From the NCBI GenBank assembly GCA_029245395.1, contig JAQWPL010000025.1:1-40444 (forward strand): DNA of 40,444 nucleotides, in the 5' to 3' direction. Positions 27,321-36,153 of this stretch are shown in pieces (positions within the stretch are counted from its first letter, which is position 1; each line of letters starts with the position of its first letter). Under the pieces are notes generated by a model. That model did not search any database and was not told the DNA's origin. It worked only from the letters and a program-made list of their open reading frames with translations. The position numbers and the translations under genes were made by a program. This stretch comes from Gammaproteobacteria bacterium. Its GTDB lineage: Bacteria; Pseudomonadota; Gammaproteobacteria; Pseudomonadales; Pseudohongiellaceae.

Positions 27321-27453
27321 GGATACAAGATACAGGGCTGTCCGGTGAATATGTGTTGATCTGGTGTCTTTATTTTTACTTCAGCAAATATGTATACCTG
27401 CAATCCATGGAAACGCTTACCCCCTTGTATCTTGTATCCTGTATCCTGTATCT
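27321..27453. repeat. Heptamer-type intergenic repeat, copy 3 (inverted arms)
   Basis: The left arm GGATACAAGATACAGGG (27321-27337) is answered at the right by CTTGTATCTTGTATCC (27424-27439), then two CTGTATC units. The outer 13 bases of the two arms are reverse complements. About 85 bp of non-repeated sequence with no gene lies between. It sits between the convergent reductase and hisA genes, so it may act as a terminator-like or mobile MITE-like element. Confidence 0.65.
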
Positions 27454-27457
27454 GATT

Positions 27458-28225
27458 TTATAAGGATTGCTTTTTCATCCACTCCAACACATTAGAATAA
27501 GGTATATCCCCCCCGAAGATATCCAGGGCACTACCAATTGTCAGGTCTACCCTGTCCTTACCCAGCTCCTTCACCAGGGCAAGGTCTGACATGTTGTGCA
27601 CACCACCAGCATAGGTAACAGGCAGAGGTGAATGTTCACCCAGAATAGCAATCAGGTCTTCCTGGATACCCTGGCTTTTCCCTTCCACATCCACTCCATG
27701 GACCAGGAATTCTGCACAGTCACCTGCCAGGCGTTCCAGTAGCTGCGCATCTATTTTTTCTTCAGTAAAGCTCTGCCAGCGATTAGTGACAACATAAAAT
27801 TCATCATCCCGCAGGCGGCAGCTGAGATCGAGCACTAGCCTTTCCCTGCCAACACTGTCGCGCATAGCAGAGAGTTTTTCTGTATCCAGCCTGTCGCCGC
27901 TAAATATCCAGGATGTGACAATGACATGACTGGCGCCTGCTTCCAGGTATTCAGAGGCATTGTCTGGATTTACACCACCACCGTAATGCATCCCGTTCTG
28001 AAAAGCAGATAGTGCTTCAAGCGCCGCATCCTTGTTGCCGCTCCCCAGGGAAATGACATGACCACCAGACAGGTTATCGGCCTGATAAAGGCTGGCAAAC
28101 TCAGAGGGCGATTTTTCAGAAACGAAATTGGTTTCAGGCGCAGTTTCAATATTATCGTGGAGAGTGCTTCCGACAATCTGCACAACTTTGCCTTCATGGA
28201 GATCTATACAAGGTCTAAATTTCAT
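27458..28225 (-). CDS. hisA: ProFAR isomerase of eukaryotic type (HisA)
   Basis: The 255-residue barrel starts MKFRPCIDLHEGKVVQIVGSTL and contains TNFVSEKSP, VIVTSWIF, LDLSCR, DVEGKSQGI, YAGGVH and LTIGSALDIFGG. This run of motifs is that of yeast HIS6-type 5'-ProFAR isomerase (TIGR02129) and is clearly different from ordinary bacterial HisA. The catalytic acid/base Asp8 and Asp133 are present. It would do step 4 of histidine synthesis, but no other his gene is near. The frame stays open to 28369, but the upstream part overlaps another small ORF, so I use the ATG at 28225, whose ATGA overlap implies coupled translation. Confidence 0.85.
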   Translation of the reverse strand: MKFRPCIDLHEGKVVQIVGSTLHDNIETAPETNFVSEKSPSEFASLYQADNLSGGHVISLGSGNKDAALEALSAFQNGMHYGGGVNPDNASEYLEAGASHVIVTSWIFSGDRLDTEKLSAMRDSVGRERLVLDLSCRLRDDEFYVVTNRWQSFTEEKIDAQLLERLAGDCAEFLVHGVDVEGKSQGIQEDLIAILGEHSPLPVTYAGGVHNMSDLALVKELGKDRVDLTIGSALDIFGGDIPYSNVLEWMKKQSL

Positions 28226-28335
28226 AAACTGCGGAAATTTTCCATTACATACTGATCTATTCTTTGTAGATAACAGGTAATACGCCCACAGGAAACACTC
28301 AGGAAAATTGAAGCTAGACAAAACAACTTTTTCAT
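28222..28335 (-). CDS. Tiny lipoprotein-like ORF coupled to hisA
   Basis: A 37-residue frame starts at an ATG preceded by GAGGG (7-nt gap). It encodes a basic start (MKKL), a hydrophobic core and LSVSC, a plausible lipobox with Cys16. Its stop overlaps the hisA ATG by 4 bp (ATGA). The hisA start has no ribosome site of its own, so this frame may exist to deliver ribosomes to hisA. It has no His codons, so it is not a classical his attenuator leader. It could also be a chance frame. Confidence 0.4.
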   Translation of the reverse strand: MKKLFCLASIFLSVSCGRITCYLQRIDQYVMENFRSL

Positions 28336-28622
28336 TCGTTTTCCCTCTTTCGGGTGAACTCTGAAGCATACCAAAATGCCCTTGTGTGGCATACCACGCC
28401 TGGATAATAAGGAATTAGCCAATTCTCAACCAACTGGGCCACTCACTGGACGGAATATTAAGGGTATAGAATGCTGTCGGCGCTGTCCGGCATGTTTAAT
28501 AAGCTGTTTAAAGATGATAGAAACAGGCTGGTTTGCGCACCTTTTAATCACAGGTTTCCCAGCACAATGCGATTTCCTTATAATCCACTTCTTCTTCATT
28601 TTCTGTTCCAGTCTGGAGACCC

Positions 28623-29591
28623 ATGAATAGTCTTGACCAGCAAGTATTAGTCCAGTTGAGTGACTGGCTGGAAGCCGGCAAGCAGTGTTGGCTTTGCACA
28701 ATCATAAGTACTTTTGGTTCTTCCCCGCGCCCCATAGGCTCATTATTAGCCTGTAATGAGGATGGTCTGTATTGCGGCTCCCTATCCGGCGGTTGTGTCG
28801 AGGATGACCTACGGGAAAGCATCAATAACAGAGAGCTGGCCACCAGCAAGCCGGAAAAGATCAAGTATGGTGTGACGGTTGAAGATGTCCAGAGACTGGG
28901 TCTGCCTTGCGGCGGCACATTGGAAGTGGTCGTTGAACCGGTTATGCCTGATCAGCATGCACTCTATAAAAGCCTTGCAGAAAAAATTTCAGCCAGGGCG
29001 CTGGTGAAACGAGAAGTGAATCTGGACACGGGTGAGACCACACTGGAAGCAGCAGAAAAATTCGAACCTCTGGAAATCAACAATAATATTCTACGCCACA
29101 CCTATGGTCCGTCGTTTCAATTGCTGCTCATCGGTGCAGTGCAGGTGGCTTACTATCTAGCCAATATGGCCCAGGCTCTGGATTACCAGGTGGAGGTTTG
29201 TGACCCACGCGCTGAATTGGTGGAAAACAGTCCTATCGACAATGCACCAGTAATCAATGCCATGCCGGATGACTGGTTAAGAGAAAAATCTCTGGATCAA
29301 CAAACCGCTGTGATTGCCTTGTGCCATGACCCCCGCATCGATGATATGGCACTAATGGAAGCTCTGCAGGACACAGACGCCTTTTATATTGGCGCCATGG
29401 GTTCGGAGCGTACTTCTGTTCAGCGCAGGGAGCGCCTCGCCATGCTGGATATCAGTGAATCCCAAATTGATAAGCTGCATGCCCCAGTGGGCCTTTCCAT
29501 TGGCAGTAAAACACCTCCTGAAATCGCCATCGCGATCCTGGCTGAACTGACCTCTCTGCGCGCACAAGCCAGAAAAGATGCAGACAAGTAA
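28623..29591 (+). CDS. xdhC: XdhC family molybdenum-enzyme maturation factor
   Basis: XdhC/CoxI proteins bind molybdenum cofactor, help sulfurate it and insert it into xanthine-dehydrogenase-family enzymes. The N-terminal XdhC domain has STFGSSPRPIGS (29-40), GSLSGGCVEDDL with the conserved Cys, and GLPCGG. The C-terminal Rossmann domain (from about 165) has GAVQVAYYL where GAG is usual, then YIGAMGSERT and PVGLSIGSKTPPEIAIAILAE. The 322-residue length is normal. The mocA ATG overlaps its stop (TAATG), so the two are coupled. No molybdenum hydroxylase subunits lie in the window. Confidence 0.92.
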   Translation: MNSLDQQVLVQLSDWLEAGKQCWLCTIISTFGSSPRPIGSLLACNEDGLYCGSLSGGCVEDDLRESINNRELATSKPEKIKYGVTVEDVQRLGLPCGGTLEVVVEPVMPDQHALYKSLAEKISARALVKREVNLDTGETTLEAAEKFEPLEINNNILRHTYGPSFQLLLIGAVQVAYYLANMAQALDYQVEVCDPRAELVENSPIDNAPVINAMPDDWLREKSLDQQTAVIALCHDPRIDDMALMEALQDTDAFYIGAMGSERTSVQRRERLAMLDISESQIDKLHAPVGLSIGSKTPPEIAIAILAELTSLRAQARKDADK

Positions 29592-30169
29592 TGACTTCGA
29601 TTACCGACACTGATATCGGCATCATTATTCTCGCAGCGGGTAGTAGTCAACGCTACGGCTCAGACAAACGCACAGCCACATTATCGAATGGGACAGCACT
29701 ATTGTCAGCAACACTCGCCAATGTTCCCGACTCCTTTACTCGCAGAGTTCTGGTGTTGAAAAAAGAAGATGAGGATCTTGGCAAACTGTATGCCGATAAC
29801 TGGCAAATTTGCCACGCTGCAAACCCGGAGACTGGTATGGCCAGCAGTCTGGTTAGCGGCATTACCATGGCTGGAAACTGGCCCGCTGCCCTCATTGGTC
29901 TTGGGGATATGCCTTATATTTCAACTGAAACGTATCTTGCCCTGCAGCAGGCGTTAAAAAAACATGACATTGTCATTCCGGTTTTTAAAGATCAGCGCGG
30001 CAACCCTGCAGGATTCAGACAGCGATATTTCGATGAGATCATGCAGCTTCAGGGTGACCAGGGAGCAAGATCTTTGTTGGAAAAATATAAAAAGGAATGT
30101 TTTGAAGTGGAAGTTCAGGACAGTGGGATTATCCAGGATATAGACACACCTGAAATGCTCAGGAAGTAA
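29591..30169 (+). CDS. mocA: MocA-like molybdenum cofactor nucleotidyltransferase
   Basis: The 192-residue NTP-transferase has IILAAGSSQRYGSDKR (11-26, the L-A-A-G-x-S-x-R-x-G loop), LIGLGDMPYIS with the metal-binding Asp, and RGNPAGFRQRY. The MocA/MobA family attaches CMP or GMP to molybdopterin; next to XdhC the CTP-using MocA type (MCD cofactor for xanthine dehydrogenase-like enzymes) is most likely. Its first base is the last base of the xdhC stop codon. Confidence 0.9.
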   Translation: MTSITDTDIGIIILAAGSSQRYGSDKRTATLSNGTALLSATLANVPDSFTRRVLVLKKEDEDLGKLYADNWQICHAANPETGMASSLVSGITMAGNWPAALIGLGDMPYISTETYLALQQALKKHDIVIPVFKDQRGNPAGFRQRYFDEIMQLQGDQGARSLLEKYKKECFEVEVQDSGIIQDIDTPEMLRK

Positions 30170-30391
30170 ATAAATCGTCCTGCACTTTGCCGCTGCCTTT
30201 GCAGGTTTAGCAATCTTTGCCAGATCTGACAAAACCAAGTCCGTTACAAGTGTCACAGGATGTCTGGAACGGATGTTTCAGGACATCAATAATATCCTGC
30301 AAGGCCTGTGATTCGACCTCCTTCTTTCTGGTATTAGTTAAAGAGGCGAATCCTTGAGGAAAGCCTTTTTTGCTGAGATTTATGTTTTCAT
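30159..30391 (-). pseudogene. Decayed small CxxCxGxG zinc-ribbon gene
   Basis: On the minus strand, one frame reads NLSKKGFPQGFASLTNTR, continues through a charged helix and an IIDVLKHPF stretch, then CDTCNGLGFV, and later a second half CKGSGKV. The two halves resemble the DnaJ-type CxxCxGxG zinc ribbon. The first Cys of the second pair is followed by TAA (30209-30207), giving C-stop-T-C. The only good ATG (30391) is one base out of frame. Two lesions point to a broken gene of about 75 codons. It converges on mocA and overlaps its last bases. I do not recognise the family beyond the zinc ribbon. The remaining 519 bp up to the DUF47 gene (30392-30910) show nothing I can support. Confidence 0.5.
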
Positions 30392-30910
30392 AATGTTAGT
30401 GAAATCCGTAAAACCATTCCAGATTCAATAGTATTTGCATTGATTAATCATAAAGTGAAGCCTAACCAGGTTTTGTTAATGGCATCACACTTTTTAAAAT
30501 ATAAATTTGCCTTTAAACTATGAAAAACCCCGTTTTACTGGATGATTTAAGAATTGAAAACGAAGCTTCGTGAAAATCGATGCCAACTGATTCTATATTG
30601 ACATTAAAAAGAAATCTGCCAGCCTTCTCGTGTCTACCAAAGAAATTACAGTGACTAGAAGAACATTTGCGCAGAGACCAATAAGCCCCCCCATGACATC
30701 AAGAAATACATCCTAAGCACTGCCACGCAATCTTCCCTAAATACCTAGATAGAACAACCACTTAGCCTGGTGAGATGGGCAGGCTCTATTTTTCAATCGT
30801 TAATTACCAGGGTTTTTATTCCCGAAAATCTTAACAGAAATTTAATAAATAATTAATGGTCTCCGGAATTGTCATCAGTATAATGACGGAAAAATAGTAA
30901 AGGACAATCC

Positions 30911-31585
30911 ATGGCTAATCCCATATTTTCGCTTTTCGCCAGCTCCCCTTTCAATCCATTACAGGAACACATGCGTAAGGTTTTAGCCTGCACTTCTGCG
31001 CTGGAAACATTCTTCATAGCAATTTTCGACAATGACTGGGAAAAGGCCGCTTTGGCATACAAGGAAATCAATCAGCTTGAAGAAGAGGCAGATGATCTGA
31101 AAAGAGAGATCCGTCAAAAGCTGCCAGAAGGATTGTTTATGCCTGTCCCCCGCACTGATCTTGTCGACCTGATTGGACGACAGGATCGAATCGCCAATAA
31201 AGTCGAGGATATAGCCGGTTTAATGATTGGCCGTAAAATGGATTTTCCTGCTTCCATGCAAGAATCCATGGTGCGATATGTCCACTGTACGATTGGAGTT
31301 TGCGAGAAAGCAAACCAGATTATCCAGGAACTGGATGAGTTACTGGAAACAGGATTCAGAGGACATGAAGTAAGAAAAGTCGAAATCCTGATTTTTGAAC
31401 TGGATGACATGGAATATGAAGCGGATAAAATTGAAAGGGACGTTCGGCTGGAATTATTCGAATTGGAAGATGGTATCAATCCTGTGAATGTCATGTTTCT
31501 TTATAAAATTATTGACTGGATCGGGGAAGTCTCGAATCGCGCCCAGTCGGTCGGGCATCGGCTGCATCTTATGCTGGCTCGATAG
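30911..31585 (+). CDS. DUF47 / TIGR00153 phosphate transport accessory protein
   Basis: This 224-residue all-helical protein resembles PhoU-like DUF47 proteins (TIGR00153). LFASSPFNPLQEHM near the start, the helix-rich EEEADDLKREIRQKLPEGLFMPVPRTDL segment (split by a short gap between helices), and a C-terminal IDWIGEVSNRAQSVGHRLHLML are typical. Acidic clusters can bind metals. Genes of this family lie directly upstream of PiT transporters, as here (36 bp apart), and are thought to adjust transporter activity. Confidence 0.93.
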   Translation: MANPIFSLFASSPFNPLQEHMRKVLACTSALETFFIAIFDNDWEKAALAYKEINQLEEEADDLKREIRQKLPEGLFMPVPRTDLVDLIGRQDRIANKVEDIAGLMIGRKMDFPASMQESMVRYVHCTIGVCEKANQIIQELDELLETGFRGHEVRKVEILIFELDDMEYEADKIERDVRLELFELEDGINPVNVMFLYKIIDWIGEVSNRAQSVGHRLHLMLAR

Positions 31586-31621
31586 TCATAAATACTCTTC
31601 TGTTAATTAAGGTAATCAATT

Positions 31622-32887
31622 TTGGAAATCATTGAGCATTACGGATTAATTTTGCTTGTGTTGGCTGTCGCCTTCGGTTTTTTCATGGCATGGGGTGTAG
31701 GTGCCAACGATGTTGCCAACGCCATGGGAACTTCAGTAGGCGCCGGCGCATTAACCATCAAACAGGCTGTTATTATCGCCGCCGTGTTTGAATTTGCAGG
31801 TGCCTATCTGGCCGGAGGACAGGTTACCTCTACTATTCGTAGAAGTATTATCGATCCTGCTATTTTTAGTGATTCACCAGAATTACTGGTTTACGGCATG
31901 ATTGCTGCCTTGCTAGCGGCAGGTATCTGGTTGTTGATTGCTTCCCTTAATGGCTGGCCGGTTTCAACTACCCATTCAATTGTTGGCTCAATTGTAGGAT
32001 TTGCAGCAGTGGGTATCGGTTTTGATGCAGTCAATTGGGGCAGAGTTGGAACGATCGTTTTGAGCTGGGTTACTTCACCTTTATGTGCGGGAATACTTGC
32101 ATTCGTCCTGTTTCGCTCCGTGCAGGTCCTTATATTGGACAAAGACGACCCTTTCGAAAGAGCAAAGAAATACATTCCCTATTACATGTTTCTGGTCGGT
32201 TTTGTCATGGCTATGGTGACTTTCCTGAAAGGGCTTTCACATGTTGGCCTGGAATTATCATTTCTGGATGCTACAACCTATTCTGCAGGTGTCGGGTTTA
32301 TTGTAGTGATTATCGGAATGATCTTGTTACGAAATATCAAGGTGGATAAGAATGCTGATCGGGATTTTCATTACGCCAGCGTGGAAAAAGTCTTTGCAGT
32401 GCTAATGATATTTACTGCTTGCGGCATGGCCTTCGCTCATGGATCAAATGATGTTGCCAATGCGATAGGCCCACTGGCAGCAGTCAATTCTGTCATAGCC
32501 AGTGGCGGTGTAATTACATCACAGGCACCGATACCGGTATGGATACTGGCACTCGGAGGTGGAGGAATAGCATTAGGGCTGATCATGTATGGTCATAAAG
32601 TAATAGCCACCATTGGAAAAGGTATCACTCACCTTACTCCTTCACGCGGATTTGCAGCTGAACTTGCCGCAGGTACTACCGTGGTAATTGCGTCAGGCAC
32701 CGGAATGCCAATATCTACAACCCATACCCTGGTAGGGGCTGTTCTCGGGGTGGGCTTTGCCAGAGGTATCGCCGCTATTAATCTGAGAGTAATCAGGACT
32801 ATTTTTATCTCCTGGGTGATCACTTTGCCTGCCGGGGCCATCCTTGCCATTATCATCTTTTATATTCTCAAAGCTGTTTTTGGCTAA
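31622..32887 (+). CDS. PiT family inorganic phosphate transporter
   Basis: The 421-residue integral membrane protein has the two inverted PiT signature repeats, GANDVANAMGTSVGAG (27-42) and GSNDVANAIGPLAAV (about 273-287), with STTHS(I/L)VG motifs after each half. It takes up phosphate, usually as a neutral metal-phosphate with protons, at the inner membrane. The start is a TTG with AAGG 9-10 nt upstream; there is no in-frame ATG before TM1. Co-transcribed with DUF47. I see no Pho-box-like repeat upstream of the pair. Confidence 0.95.
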   Translation: MEIIEHYGLILLVLAVAFGFFMAWGVGANDVANAMGTSVGAGALTIKQAVIIAAVFEFAGAYLAGGQVTSTIRRSIIDPAIFSDSPELLVYGMIAALLAAGIWLLIASLNGWPVSTTHSIVGSIVGFAAVGIGFDAVNWGRVGTIVLSWVTSPLCAGILAFVLFRSVQVLILDKDDPFERAKKYIPYYMFLVGFVMAMVTFLKGLSHVGLELSFLDATTYSAGVGFIVVIIGMILLRNIKVDKNADRDFHYASVEKVFAVLMIFTACGMAFAHGSNDVANAIGPLAAVNSVIASGGVITSQAPIPVWILALGGGGIALGLIMYGHKVIATIGKGITHLTPSRGFAAELAAGTTVVIASGTGMPISTTHTLVGAVLGVGFARGIAAINLRVIRTIFISWVITLPAGAILAIIIFYILKAVFG

Positions 32888-32992
32888 TCCCGAACATCCT
32901 CCCCTTTTAGCCTGTTTCTAAATCAGACAGACAAAATAAATTATTATGAGATCAAACCTCTGATTTTCTGGAAAGGAAGGAAACGAGAATAA

Positions 32993-33019
32993 ATTGGAAA
33001 GATTGGAAGGATTGGAAAA
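32993..33019. repeat. Three tandem ATTGGAARR 9-mers
   Basis: ATTGGAAAG, ATTGGAAGG and ATTGGAAAA follow each other without gaps in the 306-bp space between the PiT gene and the ferredoxin gene. The surrounding strand is strongly purine-rich from 32970 on. Apart from the terminator just downstream I see no gene in this gap. Confidence 0.6.
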
Positions 33020-33037
33020 AAAGAAGCAGGATAAAAA

Positions 33038-33059
33038 AAGCCCGGATTAATCCGGGCTT
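33038..33059. terminator. Bidirectional terminator between pit and ferredoxin genes
   Basis: Perfect palindrome with arms AAGCCCGGATT and AATCCGGGCTT, flanked by AAAAA on the left and TATAATTT on the right. It serves the convergent PiT and ferredoxin units. Confidence 0.8.
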
Positions 33060-33193
33060 ATAATTTGTAACTCAATTGCACATTACAACAAAGGTGCAAG
33101 GAGAAGTGAAAGTGACAAAAAAGGGGAGAATTTGTCTTTACACACCTATTTAGAGGGCAGTGATTAAGAAAAGTTCAGTAGTTTCCAAATTTT

Positions 33194-33514
33194 TTAGAAC
33201 TGGGACTTAGGTAATCTGACCACAAGTCCATCCAGATCATCAGTCACATTAATCTGGCAGCTCAGGCGGCTGTTCGGCTGCGGCTCCAGAACACACTCCA
33301 ACATGTCTTTTTCCATTTCACTGGCTGCAGGTATTTTGTCCTTCCAGGCTTCATCCACGTAACAATGACATGTAGCGCAACTGCAAGAGCCTCCGCATTC
33401 AGCAACAATGCCATCAATCATGTTATCCACAGCTCCCTGCATTACCGAGGATCCACTTCCAACTTCGATTTCATTAATGGCGCCATCTGCACTGATATAG
33501 GTAATAACTGGCAT
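33194..33514 (-). CDS. Adrenodoxin/putidaredoxin-type 2Fe-2S ferredoxin
   Basis: The 106-residue protein has Cys40, Cys46, Cys49 ([10 protein letters not shown]) and Cys86, the spacing of vertebrate-type/putidaredoxin ferredoxins that hand electrons to class I cytochromes P450. The RLPKSQF C-terminus resembles the family ending. It lies 23 bp downstream of a matching reductase gene. No P450 gene is in the window. Confidence 0.93.
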   Translation of the reverse strand: MPVITYISADGAINEIEVGSGSSVMQGAVDNMIDGIVAECGGSCSCATCHCYVDEAWKDKIPAASEMEKDMLECVLEPQPNSRLSCQINVTDDLDGLVVRLPKSQF

Positions 33515-33537
33515 AGTACTTTGCTTCCTCTTCTTAA

Positions 33538-34779
33538 TTAAATTCCGGACTGACTAATATTGATGAGCGATTTCATAGCAACAGCCGGATCGCTAAGTTT
33601 GCCCTTATCTACTGTCAGTCCCCTGGCAATAATCTGTTTTCCGATCATGAATTCCTGTGGACTATTAACAGCATCCACAGCGATCATTTTCCCTTCTCTG
33701 TAATAAAAAGCCGCCATTTTTCTGCCGCTCTCAGGATCACCCCGTATCACCAGTTCATCATATTCATGGGATAAACCGGCAATCTGCAGCTTAAGGTCAT
33801 ATTGATCAGACCAGAACCATGGCAGCGCATTATACTGATTTGGCTTGCCACATAAAGTTGTCGCAGCCACCTTGGCCTGATCCATTGCATTTTGAACACA
33901 TTCTAGGCGCAAATGCCTGTTATAGAAGGCATTAAAGTGACTAGTGCAGTCTCCAGCAGCGACAATATCAAGGTCATTTGTCAAACAATTGCTATCCACA
34001 CAAATGCCATTGTCTGTTTTCAGCCCTGCGGCTTCAGCCAGCTCAATGTTCGGTATTACGCCGATACCAACAATGACCAAATCTGCCGGGTAGGTATTGC
34101 CATCCTGACACCTCACTTCACTGACATGGGTATCGCCTGCAAATTCCGTGATGTTTACTGAGGATTCTATGCATACCCCTTCTTCTTTGTGGACTCGGGC
34201 ATAAAACGCAGAAAGCTCCGGTGCAGTTACCCTGTTCAGAATCCTTTCAGCGGATTCAAGTATGCTGACTTCAAGATTGAGCTGCCTGAGCATGGCAGCG
34301 GTTTCCAGACCGATATAGCCGCCGCCAACTATGACAGCTTTTTTTCCCGGGCCTATATATTGCCGAATTTTTTCCACATCACTGATGTCTCGAAGGTAAA
34401 GCATTCCCTCTAAATCACTTCCCGGAAGATCAAGAGTACGAACCCTCGCTCCAGTGGCAAGGGCCAGTTTCTCATAACTGATCTCATCTCCCTCAGCCAG
34501 AATGACCTTTTTTTGTTCCCGATCAATGCTGGTAACACTCTGACCAAGCAGAAATTCAATACCCACTTTTTCATACTGGGTGTGTGGCCTGATCATCAAA
34601 TCATCCACATGCTTTTGGCCGGAAAGAAAAGTTTTCGACAGTGGCGGCCTGTTGTAGGGTAGATAAGGTTCTTCACCAATGACAAGAATAGGGCCCTGCC
34701 ATCCCTGCTGGCGCAGGCTCACCGCAAGCTGACCTCCGGCATGACTGGCACCAACAATAACGCAGCGAGAATCAGTCAT
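33538..34779 (-). CDS. Putidaredoxin reductase-type flavoprotein
   Basis: This 413-residue NAD(P)H:ferredoxin reductase has the FAD site VGASHAGGQ (9-17), the RPPLSK motif (44-49), the NAD site VGGGYIGLE (151-159) and VAAGDC of the second FAD contact. It would pass electrons from NADH to the 2Fe-2S ferredoxin downstream. The pair forms the reductase half of a class I P450 or ring-hydroxylating system. It is divergent from frmA across 161 bp. Confidence 0.93.
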   Translation of the reverse strand: MTDSRCVIVGASHAGGQLAVSLRQQGWQGPILVIGEEPYLPYNRPPLSKTFLSGQKHVDDLMIRPHTQYEKVGIEFLLGQSVTSIDREQKKVILAEGDEISYEKLALATGARVRTLDLPGSDLEGMLYLRDISDVEKIRQYIGPGKKAVIVGGGYIGLETAAMLRQLNLEVSILESAERILNRVTAPELSAFYARVHKEEGVCIESSVNITEFAGDTHVSEVRCQDGNTYPADLVIVGIGVIPNIELAEAAGLKTDNGICVDSNCLTNDLDIVAAGDCTSHFNAFYNRHLRLECVQNAMDQAKVAATTLCGKPNQYNALPWFWSDQYDLKLQIAGLSHEYDELVIRGDPESGRKMAAFYYREGKMIAVDAVNSPQEFMIGKQIIARGLTVDKGKLSDPAVAMKSLINISQSGI

Positions 34780-34940
34780 GATACGGGGTTAATTTCCATG
34801 GATTTTGCACAGACTATTTACTCTCAGAGACTACACATCGTACTGGCAACCGGCTATATTTGTCCTCCCAGTTTAACGCAAATTGATTCCAACAATCAGG
34901 CTGTAAATGTCTGAATAATCAAAACAGAAGGACCAAACTA

Positions 34941-36044
34941 ATGAAAACACGAGCTGCAGTTGCCTTTGAAGCCGGAAAACCACTGGAAATATGTGAAGTG
35001 GACCTTGAAGGTCCAAAAGAGGGCGAAGTCCTTGTTGAATTAAAAGCCACCGGGGTTTGCCATACCGACGCCTTTACTTTAAGCGGTGAAGACCCTGAAG
35101 GGGCTTTCCCTGCCATACTTGGCCATGAAGGTGCAGGGATAGTGGTCGAAGTCGGCCCAGGAGTCAGCTCACTCAAAACCGGCGACCATGTGATTCCGCT
35201 CTACACAGCTGAATGCCGACAATGCGATTATTGCCTGCATCCCAAAACCAATCTCTGTCAGGCTGTGCGTGCCACCCAAGGCCAGGGTGTGATGCCGGAC
35301 GGCACCAGTCGCTTTTCACTTGATGGAAAACCCATCCTTCACTACATGGGCTGCTCAACCTTTTCAAACTATACAGTGCTTCCCGAAATTTCCCTGGCCA
35401 AGGTTCGTGAAGACGCCCCCTTCGACAAAATTTGCTACATCGGCTGTGGTGTTACCACGGGAGTGGGCGCAGTTGTTTTCCAGGCCAAAGTGGAAATCGG
35501 CTCAACGGTTGCCGTTTTCGGTCTTGGCGGTATCGGTCTGAATGTTATTCAGGGAGCTAAACTGGCAGGCGCCAGCAAGATTATCGGTATCGACCTGAAT
35601 CCAAACCGCGAGGCATTGGGTAAGAAATTCGGTATGACAGATTTCATCAATCCTAAGAAAGTTGAAAATGTGGTAGATCATATTGTTCAGTTAACTGGCG
35701 GAGTGGATTACAGTTTTGAATGTATCGGAAATGTTAATGTCATGCGTCAAGCCCTGGAATGCTGTCACAAAGGCTGGGGAGAGTCGTACATCATTGGTGT
35801 AGCAGGAGCCGGACAAGAAATTTCCACACGTCCATTCCAGCTGGTCACCGGCCGCTCCTGGCGAGGCACTGCCTTTGGTGGCGCCCGTGGTCGTACTGAT
35901 GTACCCACAATTGTTGACTGGTATATGGAAAACAGAATCAATATCGACGATCTGATTACTCATACCATGCCACTGGAAGACATTAACAGTGCGTTTGATC
36001 TGATGCATGCCGGCGAAAGCATTCGCTCGGTTGTGCTTTACTGA
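34941..36044 (+). CDS. frmA: S-(hydroxymethyl)glutathione dehydrogenase (class III ADH)
   Basis: FrmA oxidises the formaldehyde-glutathione adduct to S-formylglutathione with NAD. The 367-residue sequence has catalytic zinc ligands Cys40 and His62 (GHEGAG), structural zinc Cys92, Cys95, Cys98 and Cys106, and the Rossmann motif [13 protein letters not shown]. The class III mark is the [19 protein letters not shown] stretch. It is followed by fghA, giving a complete glutathione-dependent formaldehyde route. There is no FrmR-type regulator beside it. Confidence 0.97.
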   Translation: MKTRAAVAFEAGKPLEICEVDLEGPKEGEVLVELKATGVCHTDAFTLSGEDPEGAFPAILGHEGAGIVVEVGPGVSSLKTGDHVIPLYTAECRQCDYCLHPKTNLCQAVRATQGQGVMPDGTSRFSLDGKPILHYMGCSTFSNYTVLPEISLAKVREDAPFDKICYIGCGVTTGVGAVVFQAKVEIGSTVAVFGLGGIGLNVIQGAKLAGASKIIGIDLNPNREALGKKFGMTDFINPKKVENVVDHIVQLTGGVDYSFECIGNVNVMRQALECCHKGWGESYIIGVAGAGQEISTRPFQLVTGRSWRGTAFGGARGRTDVPTIVDWYMENRINIDDLITHTMPLEDINSAFDLMHAGESIRSVVLY

Positions 36045-36060
36045 TAACCTGATAAACATC

Positions 36061-36124
36061 GGGGACAGAACAATAGTTCTGTCCCCTTTTTTTTATTTTT
36101 TTTAAATAGTTCTGTCCCCTTTTT
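36061..36124 (+). terminator. Terminator of frmA with duplicated 3' arm
   Basis: GGGGACAGAAC-AATA-GTTCTGTCCCC (36061-36086) followed by eight T is a strong hairpin terminator. The downstream part AATAGTTCTGTCCCCTTTTT is repeated 33 bp later (36105-36124) without a second left arm. It separates frmA from fghA. A lone GGGGACAG also occurs at 3117. Confidence 0.8.
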
Positions 36125-36153
36125 CTCTTTTTTAATGCCGGAGTAGAAAAGCC

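Noticed and set aside
28226-28369. N-terminal extension of HisA by 48 codons
   Set aside because: Eukaryote-type HisA begins close to PCIDLH; the extension has no family similarity and overlaps the small lipobox frame.
30590-30860. Nearly open plus-strand frame (one stop) in the gap before DUF47
   Set aside because: The translation shows no motif or composition typical of a protein; AT-rich sequence gives such frames by chance.
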